This document shows positions 44,913 to 53,944 of a stretch of 64,000 nucleotides of DNA, one piece after another. A program made the position numbers and the translations under genes. This stretch comes from Sulfitobacter noctilucae. Its GTDB lineage: Bacteria; Pseudomonadota; Alphaproteobacteria; Rhodobacterales; Rhodobacteraceae. The notes below the pieces were generated by a model. That model saw only the letters and a list, made by a program, of their open reading frames with translations. It had not been told where the DNA came from and did no database searches. Location of the stretch: the NCBI RefSeq assembly GCF_000622365.1, contig NZ_JASC01000013.1:496001-560000 (forward strand), given 5' to 3'. Position 1 is the stretch's first letter. Every line of letters begins with the position of its first letter.

Positions 44913-45701
44913 TCAAACCGCACCTCGATATTGCAGTCGCTGAGAGGGTGCCAGTTCGCTGTCGTGCGCAACGACCGCGCGACTGGTCGGCCGGTTTTTG
45001 AGCTTTCTGGCATACTTATAGAGAACGATGTCCTCCGCATTTATTTCCTCAAGCATCTGTCGCATATCTGGCGAAATCACGCTCGACGAGCTTTCAGACG
45101 ACGCGTTTGCGGTGACCGGCTGCCACCGAAAATTCGGATAATGGGGCTTTGCCAGCTGACTAAGGCGTTCCATGGCCTGAGTAAACTCTGGAACGATGCC
45201 TAGGACGCCTTGATGGATGATCTGGTCACAGGTTTGTCTGGCTCTTTCAACCTCCTCCCGCTGTGCTTGAGTACAAAGTGCAGCAAGGCGTTGGGTCTGG
45301 AAGTTGCGGCATTGCCTGTCACCACGGACTGCAAGGCGGGCATGGACATACCCGGCAAAACCATTCTGGCGGGCCAGTCCGGTGCCGAAAGTTTCCGCGT
45401 TTTGAATTCGCTCAAACCGATAGGCAGATCCGATCCGGTCAACCGGATCGCGCAGCATCACAACTGGAATGATATGCACGCCATCCAGAAGAGGCAGCGG
45501 CCCTTTCAGGGTATGCGTCGAAAAAGCGGCAGCGTCGGGATTGCCTTTGATCCAGGCCGCGACCTCGGCGGTGTTGGCGGCACCGTCACTTTCGAATTCA
45601 GCACTCACCCAACGATCCGCAAAGTTCTGTTTCAGGATTTGGTCGATTGACGTTCCCGCGTTCTTGAAGAGGTGATGGTGAAAGATGATGTGGCGCGTCA
45701 T
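44913..45701 (-). CDS. sulfotransferase family protein
   Basis: A 262-residue P-loop sulfotransferase-like protein, with HHLFKNAGTSIDQIL (5'-PSB loop, about 9-23) and VVMLRDPVDRIGSAYRF (3'-PB segment). It is closer to the Sulfotransfer_2 (heparan 2-O / chondroitin) style than to the gene at 43960. I set the start at ATG 45701 (MTRHIIFHHHLF), two bases after the stop of the large glycosyltransferase; in-frame codons upstream lie within that gene. It probably sulfates the glycan made by its operon partner. Confidence 0.8.
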   Translation of the reverse strand: MTRHIIFHHHLFKNAGTSIDQILKQNFADRWVSAEFESDGAANTAEVAAWIKGNPDAAAFSTHTLKGPLPLLDGVHIIPVVMLRDPVDRIGSAYRFERIQNAETFGTGLARQNGFAGYVHARLAVRGDRQCRNFQTQRLAALCTQAQREEVERARQTCDQIIHQGVLGIVPEFTQAMERLSQLAKPHYPNFRWQPVTANASSESSSSVISPDMRQMLEEINAEDIVLYKYARKLKNRPTSRAVVAHDSELAPSQRLQYRGAV

Positions 45702-45703
45702 GA

Positions 45704-48700
45704 TTAACGCCGCGACTGATATAGATCGGCCGCCTCGAACGCAGCGCGCATCATGCTGCGTCCTTTGTCGAACGAGTACGAGGCATGCATGTAGCCACGG
45801 GCATTTTGCGACATAGCTTCCCAAAGCCTGTCATCGCAGGTGAGGCGGTTGATGGCTTCCACCCATTCGTCGGGTGTTTCGGCAATAAAGCAGTCATAGC
45901 CTGAGCGCAGTCCGATCCCCTCGGCGGCGATCGGACTGACCACACAGGGGATGCCCTGGGCCAAAGCGCTTAGAACCTTTCCCTTTATCCCCGCACCAGA
46001 GAGCAATGGCGCAATGGAAATTCTGTGTGGATCATATGCATCGCATGTCTCGGTTACAAAGCCGTAGGGCACAATATGATCGCTGGCCAGCGCGCGTATG
46101 TCTTCGCCCATGCCGGAGCCATAAATCGTTAACTGTGTTTCGGGGTTGTGCGCCACGAGTGAAGGCATCACCCGGCGGACAAACCACTTCACCCCTTCTG
46201 CATTAGGATGATGCCGGAAGCTGCCCAAAAACGAGAGACCATGGCGGGTGCTGGCCGCGGGAATGGCATCGGGTACGCGCACAACCCACGGGCATCGCAC
46301 CACTTTCGCCTCTCCATCGGTGTAGGCTTGAATGACGGAATGTTCGACATCGTTATAGGACAGGACGACGTCGACGTTGCGAATCACTTCGATCTCTTCG
46401 GTTCTGGTTTGACGCGCGCGGTCCAGTTTGCCTTTATCATCCTCGCTTTTGGCCGCCCGGAATTCGCGCAGAAAATGAAGATCCGCATTGTTGAACAAGA
46501 TTTTCGCATCGGAGGCCTGGCGGCGAATTTGCCCAATAACATTCTGCGCGACATAGTAACGGGTGATATAAAAGACATCAAAATCAGCGGCATGCTGGTC
46601 GAGGTATTCGCCCGCGTTCATGTAGAAGGGCGCATATATCACCTCAATACCAGACTTTTGCAGGTCTTCTGTGTATTTGCCCAAATGCGCCATATTGGTC
46701 GAGACGAACGTGACCTTGTAGCCAAGGGATTGAACCAATTGCATTTCCTGCAGAGCGGCGTATGAGCCTGCGTCCTTGTCCGCACGCGGGGGCGCGTAAT
46801 CAATGAAAAGAACCCGACCGACGATGCCACGGTCTTTTTCCAGATCCGGGTTTTGTCCTTCAATCCCTTTCCCGGAAAACGAGGCTGCCCAACGGCGCTT
46901 GAACTTGGGGCGGTTCACCTCTTGATACTTTTTGAAGCCGGTGGTGACGTCCGTGCCGGAGGTCATTCCCTCGAAATGGTAGACTACCGAAGACGGAATA
47001 AACCATGTGGTGAACCCGGCCTGCCGCACCTTGAACGCGAAGTCGGTGTCTTCAAAGTACATCGGCTCCAGATAGGAGGACAATCCGCCAACCTGGTGCC
47101 ACACGGATGCCGGGGCCATCAGGGCGGCTCCGGATAAATAATCCGCCTGTCTTGCATAGCAGAACCTCGGATCATTCGGGTTCTGACGGTTGCCATAGTT
47201 CCAGGGATTGCCGCTGCCCCAGACAATACCGCCTGCATCTTGAAGATCACCGTTCGGATACAACAGCTTGGACCCAACAAGACCGACATTGTCGAACCGC
47301 GAAAACCCGTCCAGCAGCGCGTCGAGCCAACCAGCTGTTACCTCAACATCATTGTTCAAAAGCGCAATATATTTGCCGTGGGCCCGTTCCGCACCGGCGT
47401 TGCACGCCCGAATAAAACGTTGCGCAACTGGATGACGCACCACGGTGATGCCCTCCACAAGCTGTTCAAGCGTCTGGGTCTCATCAGTCGATGCGTCATC
47501 GACTACGATGACTTCGAACGAGACTTCGTTATGCGCCAGCAGCAAGGAGCACAGTGCCAGATAGGTCAGGTCGATATTGTTGTGGACAGGGATGATCACC
47601 GAAACGTCGGGATTTTTGACTTGTGGAAAACTCAAGGGCTTGCGCTGCAAATTCTCTGGCCCGCCCTCGAGGGTTTGTAAGGCATGAAGCAATTGAGCGT
47701 GGTCCGTGGCTGCTTTGCCTGCCGCCAGTTGCGCCTTGAGAGCGGCATAGCGATAAGGCGTTTGCGGCAGCAAAGCATTGGGAAAGGGCGCGGCTGACTC
47801 GCGGCGCATCACGTCTTCGGGGGTGACGATGTAGGGCATCAGTTGATGATGCTCGAACAGGATGACCGAGCCTGATCTGTCTTTCAGTGATAGGTGGCGA
47901 ACGTGACCATTCAGGTATTCTGGCGGAAGACGAATGACATTGTCTCCGGCAACAATGCGCAGGGGTTTCACATGTTTGCCGTCAATACTGAGTACGACTT
48001 CGATTTCTTGCGCCGCCTCGCAGATCAGGGTGTGCCCGAAGTTTTCGCGTACGGAGAACGCAGGTTTAGCCATTGGCGTGATTGGGAAAACCTCCCGCCC
48101 CACCTGAACATGCAGGCCTTGACCCGGAGCCAACTGATTGGGCAAGGGCGCGCTTAGCCAGTGGCCGTCGGATATGTCGCTTCGTCCATAAATCCACTCG
48201 GGCTCGAGAATTGGTGTGCTGCTGCGCGCGGCTTCAGCGCTTGTCACCTGCATGTCAGCAAGAAACAGGAAGGGTTCAGTCCCTTTGTCATCGGGCAGGT
48301 GTTTGCGATATTCGATCTCGAAACTCACATCGCAACTTTTGAAGTGCGGGGGGATCGGGTGCGAGATACGATCATAACCGCTTGGAACTGGGCCGCCGGG
48401 AAATGACGTGTCGAAAGGCAGATAGTGCCGCTCTTCTGTTTCAGTAAGCGGATCGCGAAAGATCAGACAAAGACTGGCTGCGGCGCGGTGGGCGGCCAAA
48501 CATACCTCGAAAACCGTGCCTGGCTGCACAGTTGGAACGTGGATTTGAGCGTCAAAGTAGATCTGGCACGGTGCCTCGAACCGATTGACCATGACTTGAA
48601 TGGTTTTGCTGCCGGAAAGGGTCCAATCCTCGAGATGGTTGACCCAGCACGCGTAAACCTCACCCGGAACCGTCTCGGCGGGAAGAGAATGCGTTTGGCG

Positions 48701-48904
48701 ACTTAGGTCTTTTGTATCGAGCCGATATATGGGGGCACGCTCTGGAAAGGGCGAAGCTTTGTGGTCGCAAATCTGAAACGGCGATAACGCATCCCCGAGC
48801 CTGATTTCCATCGGTTGAGCTGCGTCGACTTTCTCGACGTTTCCAAAAACGGTACCGTCCAGCATCACCAGACACCGCAACTCGGACATAAAATCCAAAG
48901 ACAT
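45704..48904 (-). CDS. bifunctional glycosyltransferase (GT2 + GT4)
   Basis: A 1066-residue protein. Residues 1-400 have no clear family and look beta-rich, possibly carbohydrate-binding. A GT-A (GT2) domain follows at about 435-690, with VSVIIPVHNNIDLTYLAL, VVDDASTDET, LLNNDVEV (metal-binding) and YFEDTDFAFKVRQAGF. A GT-B (GT4) domain spans about 700-1060, with FLGSFRHHPNAEGV and the PLLSGAGIKGKVLSALAQG segment. Two transferases in one chain suggest two consecutive sugar additions. A perfect CtrA box lies 70 bases upstream. The sulfotransferase starts 2 bases after its stop. Confidence 0.88.
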   Translation of the reverse strand: MSLDFMSELRCLVMLDGTVFGNVEKVDAAQPMEIRLGDALSPFQICDHKASPFPERAPIYRLDTKDLSRQTHSLPAETVPGEVYACWVNHLEDWTLSGSKTIQVMVNRFEAPCQIYFDAQIHVPTVQPGTVFEVCLAAHRAAASLCLIFRDPLTETEERHYLPFDTSFPGGPVPSGYDRISHPIPPHFKSCDVSFEIEYRKHLPDDKGTEPFLFLADMQVTSAEAARSSTPILEPEWIYGRSDISDGHWLSAPLPNQLAPGQGLHVQVGREVFPITPMAKPAFSVRENFGHTLICEAAQEIEVVLSIDGKHVKPLRIVAGDNVIRLPPEYLNGHVRHLSLKDRSGSVILFEHHQLMPYIVTPEDVMRRESAAPFPNALLPQTPYRYAALKAQLAAGKAATDHAQLLHALQTLEGGPENLQRKPLSFPQVKNPDVSVIIPVHNNIDLTYLALCSLLLAHNEVSFEVIVVDDASTDETQTLEQLVEGITVVRHPVAQRFIRACNAGAERAHGKYIALLNNDVEVTAGWLDALLDGFSRFDNVGLVGSKLLYPNGDLQDAGGIVWGSGNPWNYGNRQNPNDPRFCYARQADYLSGAALMAPASVWHQVGGLSSYLEPMYFEDTDFAFKVRQAGFTTWFIPSSVVYHFEGMTSGTDVTTGFKKYQEVNRPKFKRRWAASFSGKGIEGQNPDLEKDRGIVGRVLFIDYAPPRADKDAGSYAALQEMQLVQSLGYKVTFVSTNMAHLGKYTEDLQKSGIEVIYAPFYMNAGEYLDQHAADFDVFYITRYYVAQNVIGQIRRQASDAKILFNNADLHFLREFRAAKSEDDKGKLDRARQTRTEEIEVIRNVDVVLSYNDVEHSVIQAYTDGEAKVVRCPWVVRVPDAIPAASTRHGLSFLGSFRHHPNAEGVKWFVRRVMPSLVAHNPETQLTIYGSGMGEDIRALASDHIVPYGFVTETCDAYDPHRISIAPLLSGAGIKGKVLSALAQGIPCVVSPIAAEGIGLRSGYDCFIAETPDEWVEAINRLTCDDRLWEAMSQNARGYMHASYSFDKGRSMMRAAFEAADLYQSRR

Positions 48905-48973
48905 AGAAAGCCAACCTCGTGTTCTTGCCCATCGGCAAAGTGGTAAAAGAGGATCACTACGGCACGGTTTGTC

Positions 48974-48988
48974 TTAAATTTGCGTTAA
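48974..48988 (-). promoter_or_regulatory. perfect CtrA box upstream of the bifunctional glycosyltransferase
   Basis: TTAA (48974-48977), seven bases, TTAA (48985-48988). It lies in the 101-base gap between the kpsM-like gene stop and the glycosyltransferase ATG, on the same strand as both. It could drive the glycosyltransferase-sulfotransferase pair. Confidence 0.5.
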
Positions 48989-49005
48989 CTACGATTAAGA
49001 TGGTC

Positions 49006-49815
49006 TTACTTGTCCAGAATGTCGCGGTGGTAGCGGTTCAAAAGGAACAGTCCACTCATCGTGGTCAGCGCGGCCACCGCCAGTGGGTAGGCGACCGAAA
49101 CGTAGGTCGGCTGATAGAATGGATAGAACCCGTCTCGCATCAGGCCGGCAATGTGGACGATGGGGTTGAACCAGAGGTAATCCGAATAGGGCTGCGGCAC
49201 GCTTTCGAAGATAAAGAATACGCAGGATGCCAGAAAGAGTGGGCGGTTCAAAATGGCCCATGCGGTGTTCCAGACCGGGTATGCAAGTGTCAGAAAACTG
49301 TTGAGTGTTCCGATCCCGATCGCGAGTGAGAAGGTGAGCAGATAGGCTTGGCCGATCTTTGAAAAATCCAATGTTGTTGTGGGTTTGAGGTACAGGATGA
49401 TAAATCCTAGCACGATGAAATGCACCATCATTTGCGTCAGGGCATTCAGGATAAACCGTGCGATCAATGCGTCCAAAAAGGTGATCCGTGGATAGGTCAG
49501 CAAGGCCCGGCTGAATTGTATCGTTTGCGCCAATTTGGTCGATATATCGGAATACATCATCAATGGCAGAATGCCTGCTGCATAGAACAGCGCGAAACTT
49601 GTGCCCAGCGGCGGGGTGCGAAAGCCGATGGAGAACACAAGCGTCAGCAAGGCAATTCCGGCCGCCGGTTCAAGTATCGCCCAGACATAACCACCCGGAG
49701 AGCGCCCGTAGGTTGTCGTAATTTCTCGTAATATAAGTGCGCCGATGGCACGCGGTGTCGCGAGTGAGGCAGCCTGCTGGCACAAGCTTGGCTGCAAATG
49801 AGAGGGTAAAGACAC
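49006..49815 (-). CDS. ABC-2 type capsule export permease (KpsM-like)
   Basis: Permease of an ABC-2 polysaccharide exporter, 269 residues with about six hydrophobic helices. The N-terminal cytoplasmic part has ATPRAIGALILREITTTYGRS (the usual region before TM1), and GYVWAILEPAAGIALL begins TM1. I chose GTG 49815 because AGAGG lies 9 bases ahead; an in-frame TTG eight codons upstream is the alternative. The ATPase and the periplasmic partner are on the opposite strand, starting at 51198 and 49904. The divergent promoter region carries TAACC repeats. Confidence 0.88.
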   Translation of the reverse strand: MSLPSHLQPSLCQQAASLATPRAIGALILREITTTYGRSPGGYVWAILEPAAGIALLTLVFSIGFRTPPLGTSFALFYAAGILPLMMYSDISTKLAQTIQFSRALLTYPRITFLDALIARFILNALTQMMVHFIVLGFIILYLKPTTTLDFSKIGQAYLLTFSLAIGIGTLNSFLTLAYPVWNTAWAILNRPLFLASCVFFIFESVPQPYSDYLWFNPIVHIAGLMRDGFYPFYQPTYVSVAYPLAVAALTTMSGLFLLNRYHRDILDK

Positions 49816-49820
49816 CTGAG

Positions 49821-49859
49821 TAACCTCTTTGATAACCAAGGTTACTATTAATTAACCTT
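49821..49859. promoter_or_regulatory. TAACC/GGTTA half-site cluster between kpsM-like and kpsE-like genes
   Basis: Four copies of one pentamer occur in 37 bases: TAACC at 49821, TAACC at 49833, GGTTA at 49840 and TAACC at 49853. Two of them form the palindrome TAACC-AA-GGTTA (49833-49844). A longer inverted repeat AAGGTTA-N8-TAACCTT spans 49838-49859. The position between two divergent capsule units suggests an operator for an unknown regulator. Confidence 0.45.
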
Positions 49860-49903
49860 AGCAGGCATACTCTTTCATAAATACAACTAAAAAGTTAACG
49901 TTT

Positions 49904-51190
49904 ATGTCAGATAGCGCAGCAGAGAGTATCAAAGGTATCAGGACGATCCGGCCTCCTGAACAGGCACAAAAGCGTGCTTTGCCAAGATCCGCTGCGCCTG
50001 ACTTGGAAGAGTCCGCTCCGCCACGGCAGGTCGCGAACGCGGTCCCGAAATTCAACATCAAACCACCCGCACGCCGTGCCCGACCCCGTCGGCGCCATCG
50101 GTTCTTGTTTCTTACGTTCGTACTGATCGTTGTCACGCCCGTTTGTCTTAGTGGGTATTATTTTTCGACCCATGCCGCGGATCAATACGCATCGCGGGTC
50201 GCCTTTTCGGTCCGTACCGAGGAACAAAGCTCTGCCATTGAATTACTGGGCGGCATTACAGAACTTTCCGGGTCCAGCTCTTCAGATACGGATATTCTGT
50301 TCGCTTATCTTTCCAGCCAGGAACTTGTCACTCGGGTGGATGATCTAGTTGATCTACGGGCGGTCTGGTCACGGGTTAGCACAAGGCAGGATCCACTCTT
50401 TGCTTTTGATCCTGACGGAACGATCGAAGACCTTCAGGAACATTGGCATCGCAAGATTTCTATCGTGTATGACAGCGGCACGGGGCTGATTGATTTACAG
50501 GTGCTGGCCTTCGATCCGTTGGATGCAATGCGCGTGGCGCAGGCTGTGTTGGGTGAATGCGCCGGGATGATCAACAGCCTGTCGCGGATCGCGCAGGAGG
50601 ATTCGATCCGTTTTACGCGTGACGAGCTGGCGAACGCGGTTGAACGGCTGAAGACTGCACGGCGGGCACTGACCCAGTTTCGCAATCGTACGCAAATTGT
50701 TGACCCGACAATTGATACACAAAACCAGATGGGTTTGTTGGTGACGCTGCAACGCCAGCTGGCTGATGCGTTGATTGATTCAGATTTGCTGCAGGACACC
50801 ACCCGCGAAAACGATCCGCGCATCGTACAAGCCAAGCGCCGGATCGAGGTGATCCGCGCGCGGATTGCATCGGAGCGACGGAATTTAGGATTGGGAGAGG
50901 AGGGTGAGAGTGGGGAGGCGTTTGCGAACTTGGTGGGCGAATATGAAGGATTGATCGTTGACCGCGAGTTTGCAGAAACGGCGTATACCGCTGCCTTGGC
51001 GGCGCATGATTCTGCACTCGCCGAGGTGCGCAAACAAAGCCGCTACCTTGCCGCGCATGTCAAACCGACGTTGGCTGAAAAGGCGCAGTATCCTGAGCGG
51101 GGTAAAACAATGGCACTGCTCGCGCTGTTCTGCTTTTTCGCGTGGTCTATCTTTTGCTTGGTTTTCTATAGCCTGCGTGACCGAAGCTGA
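49904..51190 (+). CDS. capsule polysaccharide export inner-membrane protein (KpsE-like)
   Basis: PCP-3/KpsE-type periplasmic adaptor of 428 residues. A basic, Pro/Arg-rich cytoplasmic N-terminus (about 1-65) is followed by TM1 (FLFLTFVLIVVTPVCLSGYYF, about 67-87). Next come the periplasmic domain with the DILFAYLSSQELVTRVD segment, a long coiled-coil, and TM2 near the C-terminus (ALLALFCFFAWSIFCLVFYSL). It would bridge the ABC exporter to an outer-membrane Wza/KpsD-type channel, which is not in this window. It is followed 7 bases later by the ATPase gene. Confidence 0.88.
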   Translation: MSDSAAESIKGIRTIRPPEQAQKRALPRSAAPDLEESAPPRQVANAVPKFNIKPPARRARPRRRHRFLFLTFVLIVVTPVCLSGYYFSTHAADQYASRVAFSVRTEEQSSAIELLGGITELSGSSSSDTDILFAYLSSQELVTRVDDLVDLRAVWSRVSTRQDPLFAFDPDGTIEDLQEHWHRKISIVYDSGTGLIDLQVLAFDPLDAMRVAQAVLGECAGMINSLSRIAQEDSIRFTRDELANAVERLKTARRALTQFRNRTQIVDPTIDTQNQMGLLVTLQRQLADALIDSDLLQDTTRENDPRIVQAKRRIEVIRARIASERRNLGLGEEGESGEAFANLVGEYEGLIVDREFAETAYTAALAAHDSALAEVRKQSRYLAAHVKPTLAEKAQYPERGKTMALLALFCFFAWSIFCLVFYSLRDRS

Positions 51191-51197
51191 GGCGCGA

Positions 51198-51866
51198 ATG
51201 ATCCATCTCGAAAACCTGACCAAGTATTTCCCCACGCGGAGGGGACGGCAGACCATTGTCGAAGATCTGACGGCGACGTTTCCGACAGGTGCCAGTGTCG
51301 CGCTTTTGGGTCGTAACGGTGCCGGAAAAAGTACGTTGTTGAAGCTGATTGCTGGGACGATCAGGCCAACGTCGGGGCGGGTTTTGTCGACGGGCACAAT
51401 TTCCTATCCGGTGGGATTTCAGGGTTCTTTCCACCCTGATTTGACGGGTATCCAGAATACCCGCTTTGTGGCTCGCCTATATGGTGTGGACAGTGATGGC
51501 CTCGTTGACTTCGTCGAGAATTTTGCCGAACTCGGCGCGCACTTCCGGATGCCATTGCGCACCTATTCCGCTGGGATGAAATCGCGGCTGTCTTTTGGGG
51601 TCTCAATGGGTATTCCGTTCGATACTTACCTTGTCGACGAAGTGACTTCTGTTGGTGACGGGGCTTTCCGCCACAAAAGCGTGCAGGTGTTCGACAAACG
51701 GAACGAGACCGCTGGCGCAATCGTGGTTACCCATTCCCCGCCGATGGTGAAACGTCTGTGTGATATGGCTGCTGTGTTGGAACAAGGACATCTGCACTTT
51801 TATGATGATCTGGATGCAGCGTTAGAGCACCACGAACGAAATCTGGCCGCGCCTGCGGCACACTAG
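51198..51866 (+). CDS. capsule export ABC transporter ATPase (KpsT-like)
   Basis: ATPase of the capsule exporter, 222 residues. Walker A GRNGAGKST is at about 37-45. The signature is YSAGMKSRLSF, which is the KpsT/Wzt form rather than LSGGQ. Walker B is TYLVDEVTSVGD and the H-loop VVTHS. ATG 51198 lies 7 bases after the kpsE-like stop, with GAGGCG ahead. Its last 140 bases overlap the convergent glycosyltransferase gene that ends at 51727. It lacks the extra C-terminal substrate-binding domain found in Wzt, so export is likely not O-antigen-specific. Confidence 0.9.
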   Translation: MIHLENLTKYFPTRRGRQTIVEDLTATFPTGASVALLGRNGAGKSTLLKLIAGTIRPTSGRVLSTGTISYPVGFQGSFHPDLTGIQNTRFVARLYGVDSDGLVDFVENFAELGAHFRMPLRTYSAGMKSRLSFGVSMGIPFDTYLVDEVTSVGDGAFRHKSVQVFDKRNETAGAIVVTHSPPMVKRLCDMAAVLEQGHLHFYDDLDAALEHHERNLAAPAAH

Positions 51867-53034
51867 CCGGCTGCAGCATCGACCGAACCAACGCCAGTGC
51901 GTTGTGTGCGAAGATGTCCGGCGACCAGTTGTCCTGCCAGACCTGCACTATGTCAGAGGATATACCATGCTGATAGCGATCAAAGTGATCCAACATTTCG
52001 GAAATGCGCAGAGCCTCCCTTCGCAGGTCTTTGAGTTCGACCAGTAAGCTACATGGATGTTTTGCAGTTAAATCGGTTGCCCCGTCAAAATTGCGAAGAA
52101 TAATCGGCAAACCTGCTTCAAATGCCTCGAGCGCGCCAATGGGTGTTCCCTCGTAGCGAGAGGTCAGAAGATAGGCATCGGCCTGAGCTAACGGGATACG
52201 GACATCAGGGAGAGGCCCGGTAAAGGTGATGCGCCTGAACGTTTCAGGGGGAACAACACCGCTGATCCTAGATTGAAAAACGGGATCATCAGTGCCCGGG
52301 CCGCAGAGGATCAAGCGATAGTTTTCTGGCATTTCCGCGAGCAGTTGTGCGGCTGTTTCATAGTCTTTCTGCCGACCGGTTCGGCCGGTCATTACCAATG
52401 TACGTATCCCCCATTTCCGCCGCGAGGGGAGAGGACGGAGGTCTGAGCAGTTTGCCAGGATATGTACCCTATGTCGGGCAAGTCTGGACGCCCGTGCATC
52501 CCGCGCCATCCACCCGGCCATCCGATGATTCAGGAATACCAGATTGTGTGCCGGACAGGTGGCAACCAGAGCCCTTTCCAGTTCCTTACAAATGCGATGC
52601 ACCACTGGATTATAGCCACGACCGTAGGGCAGGCCATGATGGGTAAAGGCCACGGCGCAGGTGGGTCGCCAAATATTCAGCGCCAACAGCAGTCGGAAAA
52701 GCAACACCTGAAGCCGTGAGTGAATCCAGATCAAATCAGGATCTGTCTCTCGAAAGACCTTCAAAAGGCCGGTAATGCCCCGCCAAAGATGCAAAGGCGA
52801 CATGCGGTTTGTCAGTCCACGCACGACGATGTGAGGGACATGCATACCATGCAATGCGGTATAGCCGCCCAAATCCTTGTCACTTACGACAGAAAGTCGA
52901 ACGTGATCTTTCAATGCACCAGCAAGGTGCAGAATGTGACGCGGCACACCAGAGGGACGCCCGTCACCACCGACCAACAGTACCCGTGCCTTTTCTTTAA
53001 ATCCGTCCAAGAGTTGCTGCCCCCCAGAAACCAA
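51727..53034 (-). CDS. glycosyltransferase family 4 protein
   Basis: A 435-residue GT-B enzyme. The N-terminal half has VLLVGGDGRPSGVPRHILHL; the GT4 donor site is SRYEGTPIGALEAFEAGLP with the E-x7-E pair (about 296-314). The last 47 residues, rich in His and Pro, are encoded opposite the kpsT 3' end and look poorly conserved. There is no ATG at the start; TTG 53034 or TTG 53010 are candidates, both inside the end of the upstream GT2 gene (38 or 14 bases overlap). It is part of a leftward pair with that GT2. Confidence 0.82.
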   Translation of the reverse strand: MVSGGQQLLDGFKEKARVLLVGGDGRPSGVPRHILHLAGALKDHVRLSVVSDKDLGGYTALHGMHVPHIVVRGLTNRMSPLHLWRGITGLLKVFRETDPDLIWIHSRLQVLLFRLLLALNIWRPTCAVAFTHHGLPYGRGYNPVVHRICKELERALVATCPAHNLVFLNHRMAGWMARDARASRLARHRVHILANCSDLRPLPSRRKWGIRTLVMTGRTGRQKDYETAAQLLAEMPENYRLILCGPGTDDPVFQSRISGVVPPETFRRITFTGPLPDVRIPLAQADAYLLTSRYEGTPIGALEAFEAGLPIILRNFDGATDLTAKHPCSLLVELKDLRREALRISEMLDHFDRYQHGISSDIVQVWQDNWSPDIFAHNALALVRSMLQPASVPQARPDFVRGALTLHPDHHKSADVLVPTQQPYHTDVSPSAGNG

Positions 53035-53944
53035 GTGTTGCTGCGCGCTTCTGTCTATACGGTCTAATTCGTCGCAATTTGGTTAACCGTGATATTCCTT
53101 TCCGTTGCCGTGCGGTATTGAATTCCCGGCAAATTCCGCGGGCTTCGGGCGTCAGTAAATCTTCGATCGCAGCTAGGGCCGCGATATTTGCATCTATCCG
53201 CCCGGAAAAAAGGCCACGCAGAACGCCGAACTTTCGTAGAATTTGCGTCTTCGCACTTCGACCCGCTCCAATATTGTTATCACCGTGTTGACGGTAGAGG
53301 ATCGTGGGGGGGTCATTATCGAAGATGACAGTGCCACCTGTGCCTGTGACCAATAGATAAAGCCACCAATCATGCGCAAAGACATTGCCAGTGCGTTGTG
53401 CGGCCTTGTTTGCCAGGGCCGCTGCAGCGGGGTTCAGCATGACTGTATTGCCAGAGGCGACATTCTCAATCAGCGCATTGCGTAGCGAAAAGGGTCTGGT
53501 CAATCGGGGTGATGGGGTCAATTGTCCACGTTCTGGGTACCAATACAGGTGTCGCCCGCAGGACAAGGCGGGTTTGACCGAATGAGAGCTCAACGCATCA
53601 AGGCTACGCGCGAGTTTATCGTTGAGCCATATGTCATCCTGATCCGCAAAGCAGACGTATCCACAATCGGGATTTAGACCGGCTATCAATGCCATATAAT
53701 TCGCTGAAAAACCCTTTTGCGGGCCCTTCAATATCGAAACCTTGCCTGGGTGTTCGCGCGCAAAAACTTCGAGCATTTTAAGACTTTCATCGGCCGAACC
53801 GTCATCGCTGCAAACTAGATGCCAGTCGGGCACGGATTGTCCCGCAATACTGCCGAGCTGCGCGGGCAAATGGCGCGCGCCGTTGTATACACCCATTAAA
53901 ATGGTGACCGTAGGTTTCGTGGGTATGTTGGGTGCTAAGTCCAT
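52997..53944 (-). CDS. glycosyltransferase family 2 protein
   Basis: A 315-residue GT-A enzyme with VTILMGVYNGARHLPAQL (about 13-30), CSDDGSADES and CFADQDDIWLNDKLA (metal-binding Asp residues, about 97-111), then HDWWLYLLVTGTG. This is close in pattern to the alpha-L-Rha or galactosyl transferases of the RfbF/WbbL type. With rmlCBDA 7 kb away, rhamnosyl transfer is a reasonable guess, but only a guess. It heads a leftward pair and is divergent from the GT4 gene at 54037 across 92 AT-rich bases. Confidence 0.85.
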   Translation of the reverse strand: MDLAPNIPTKPTVTILMGVYNGARHLPAQLGSIAGQSVPDWHLVCSDDGSADESLKMLEVFAREHPGKVSILKGPQKGFSANYMALIAGLNPDCGYVCFADQDDIWLNDKLARSLDALSSHSVKPALSCGRHLYWYPERGQLTPSPRLTRPFSLRNALIENVASGNTVMLNPAAAALANKAAQRTGNVFAHDWWLYLLVTGTGGTVIFDNDPPTILYRQHGDNNIGAGRSAKTQILRKFGVLRGLFSGRIDANIAALAAIEDLLTPEARGICREFNTARQRKGISRLTKLRRIRPYRQKRAATLGFWGAATLGRI

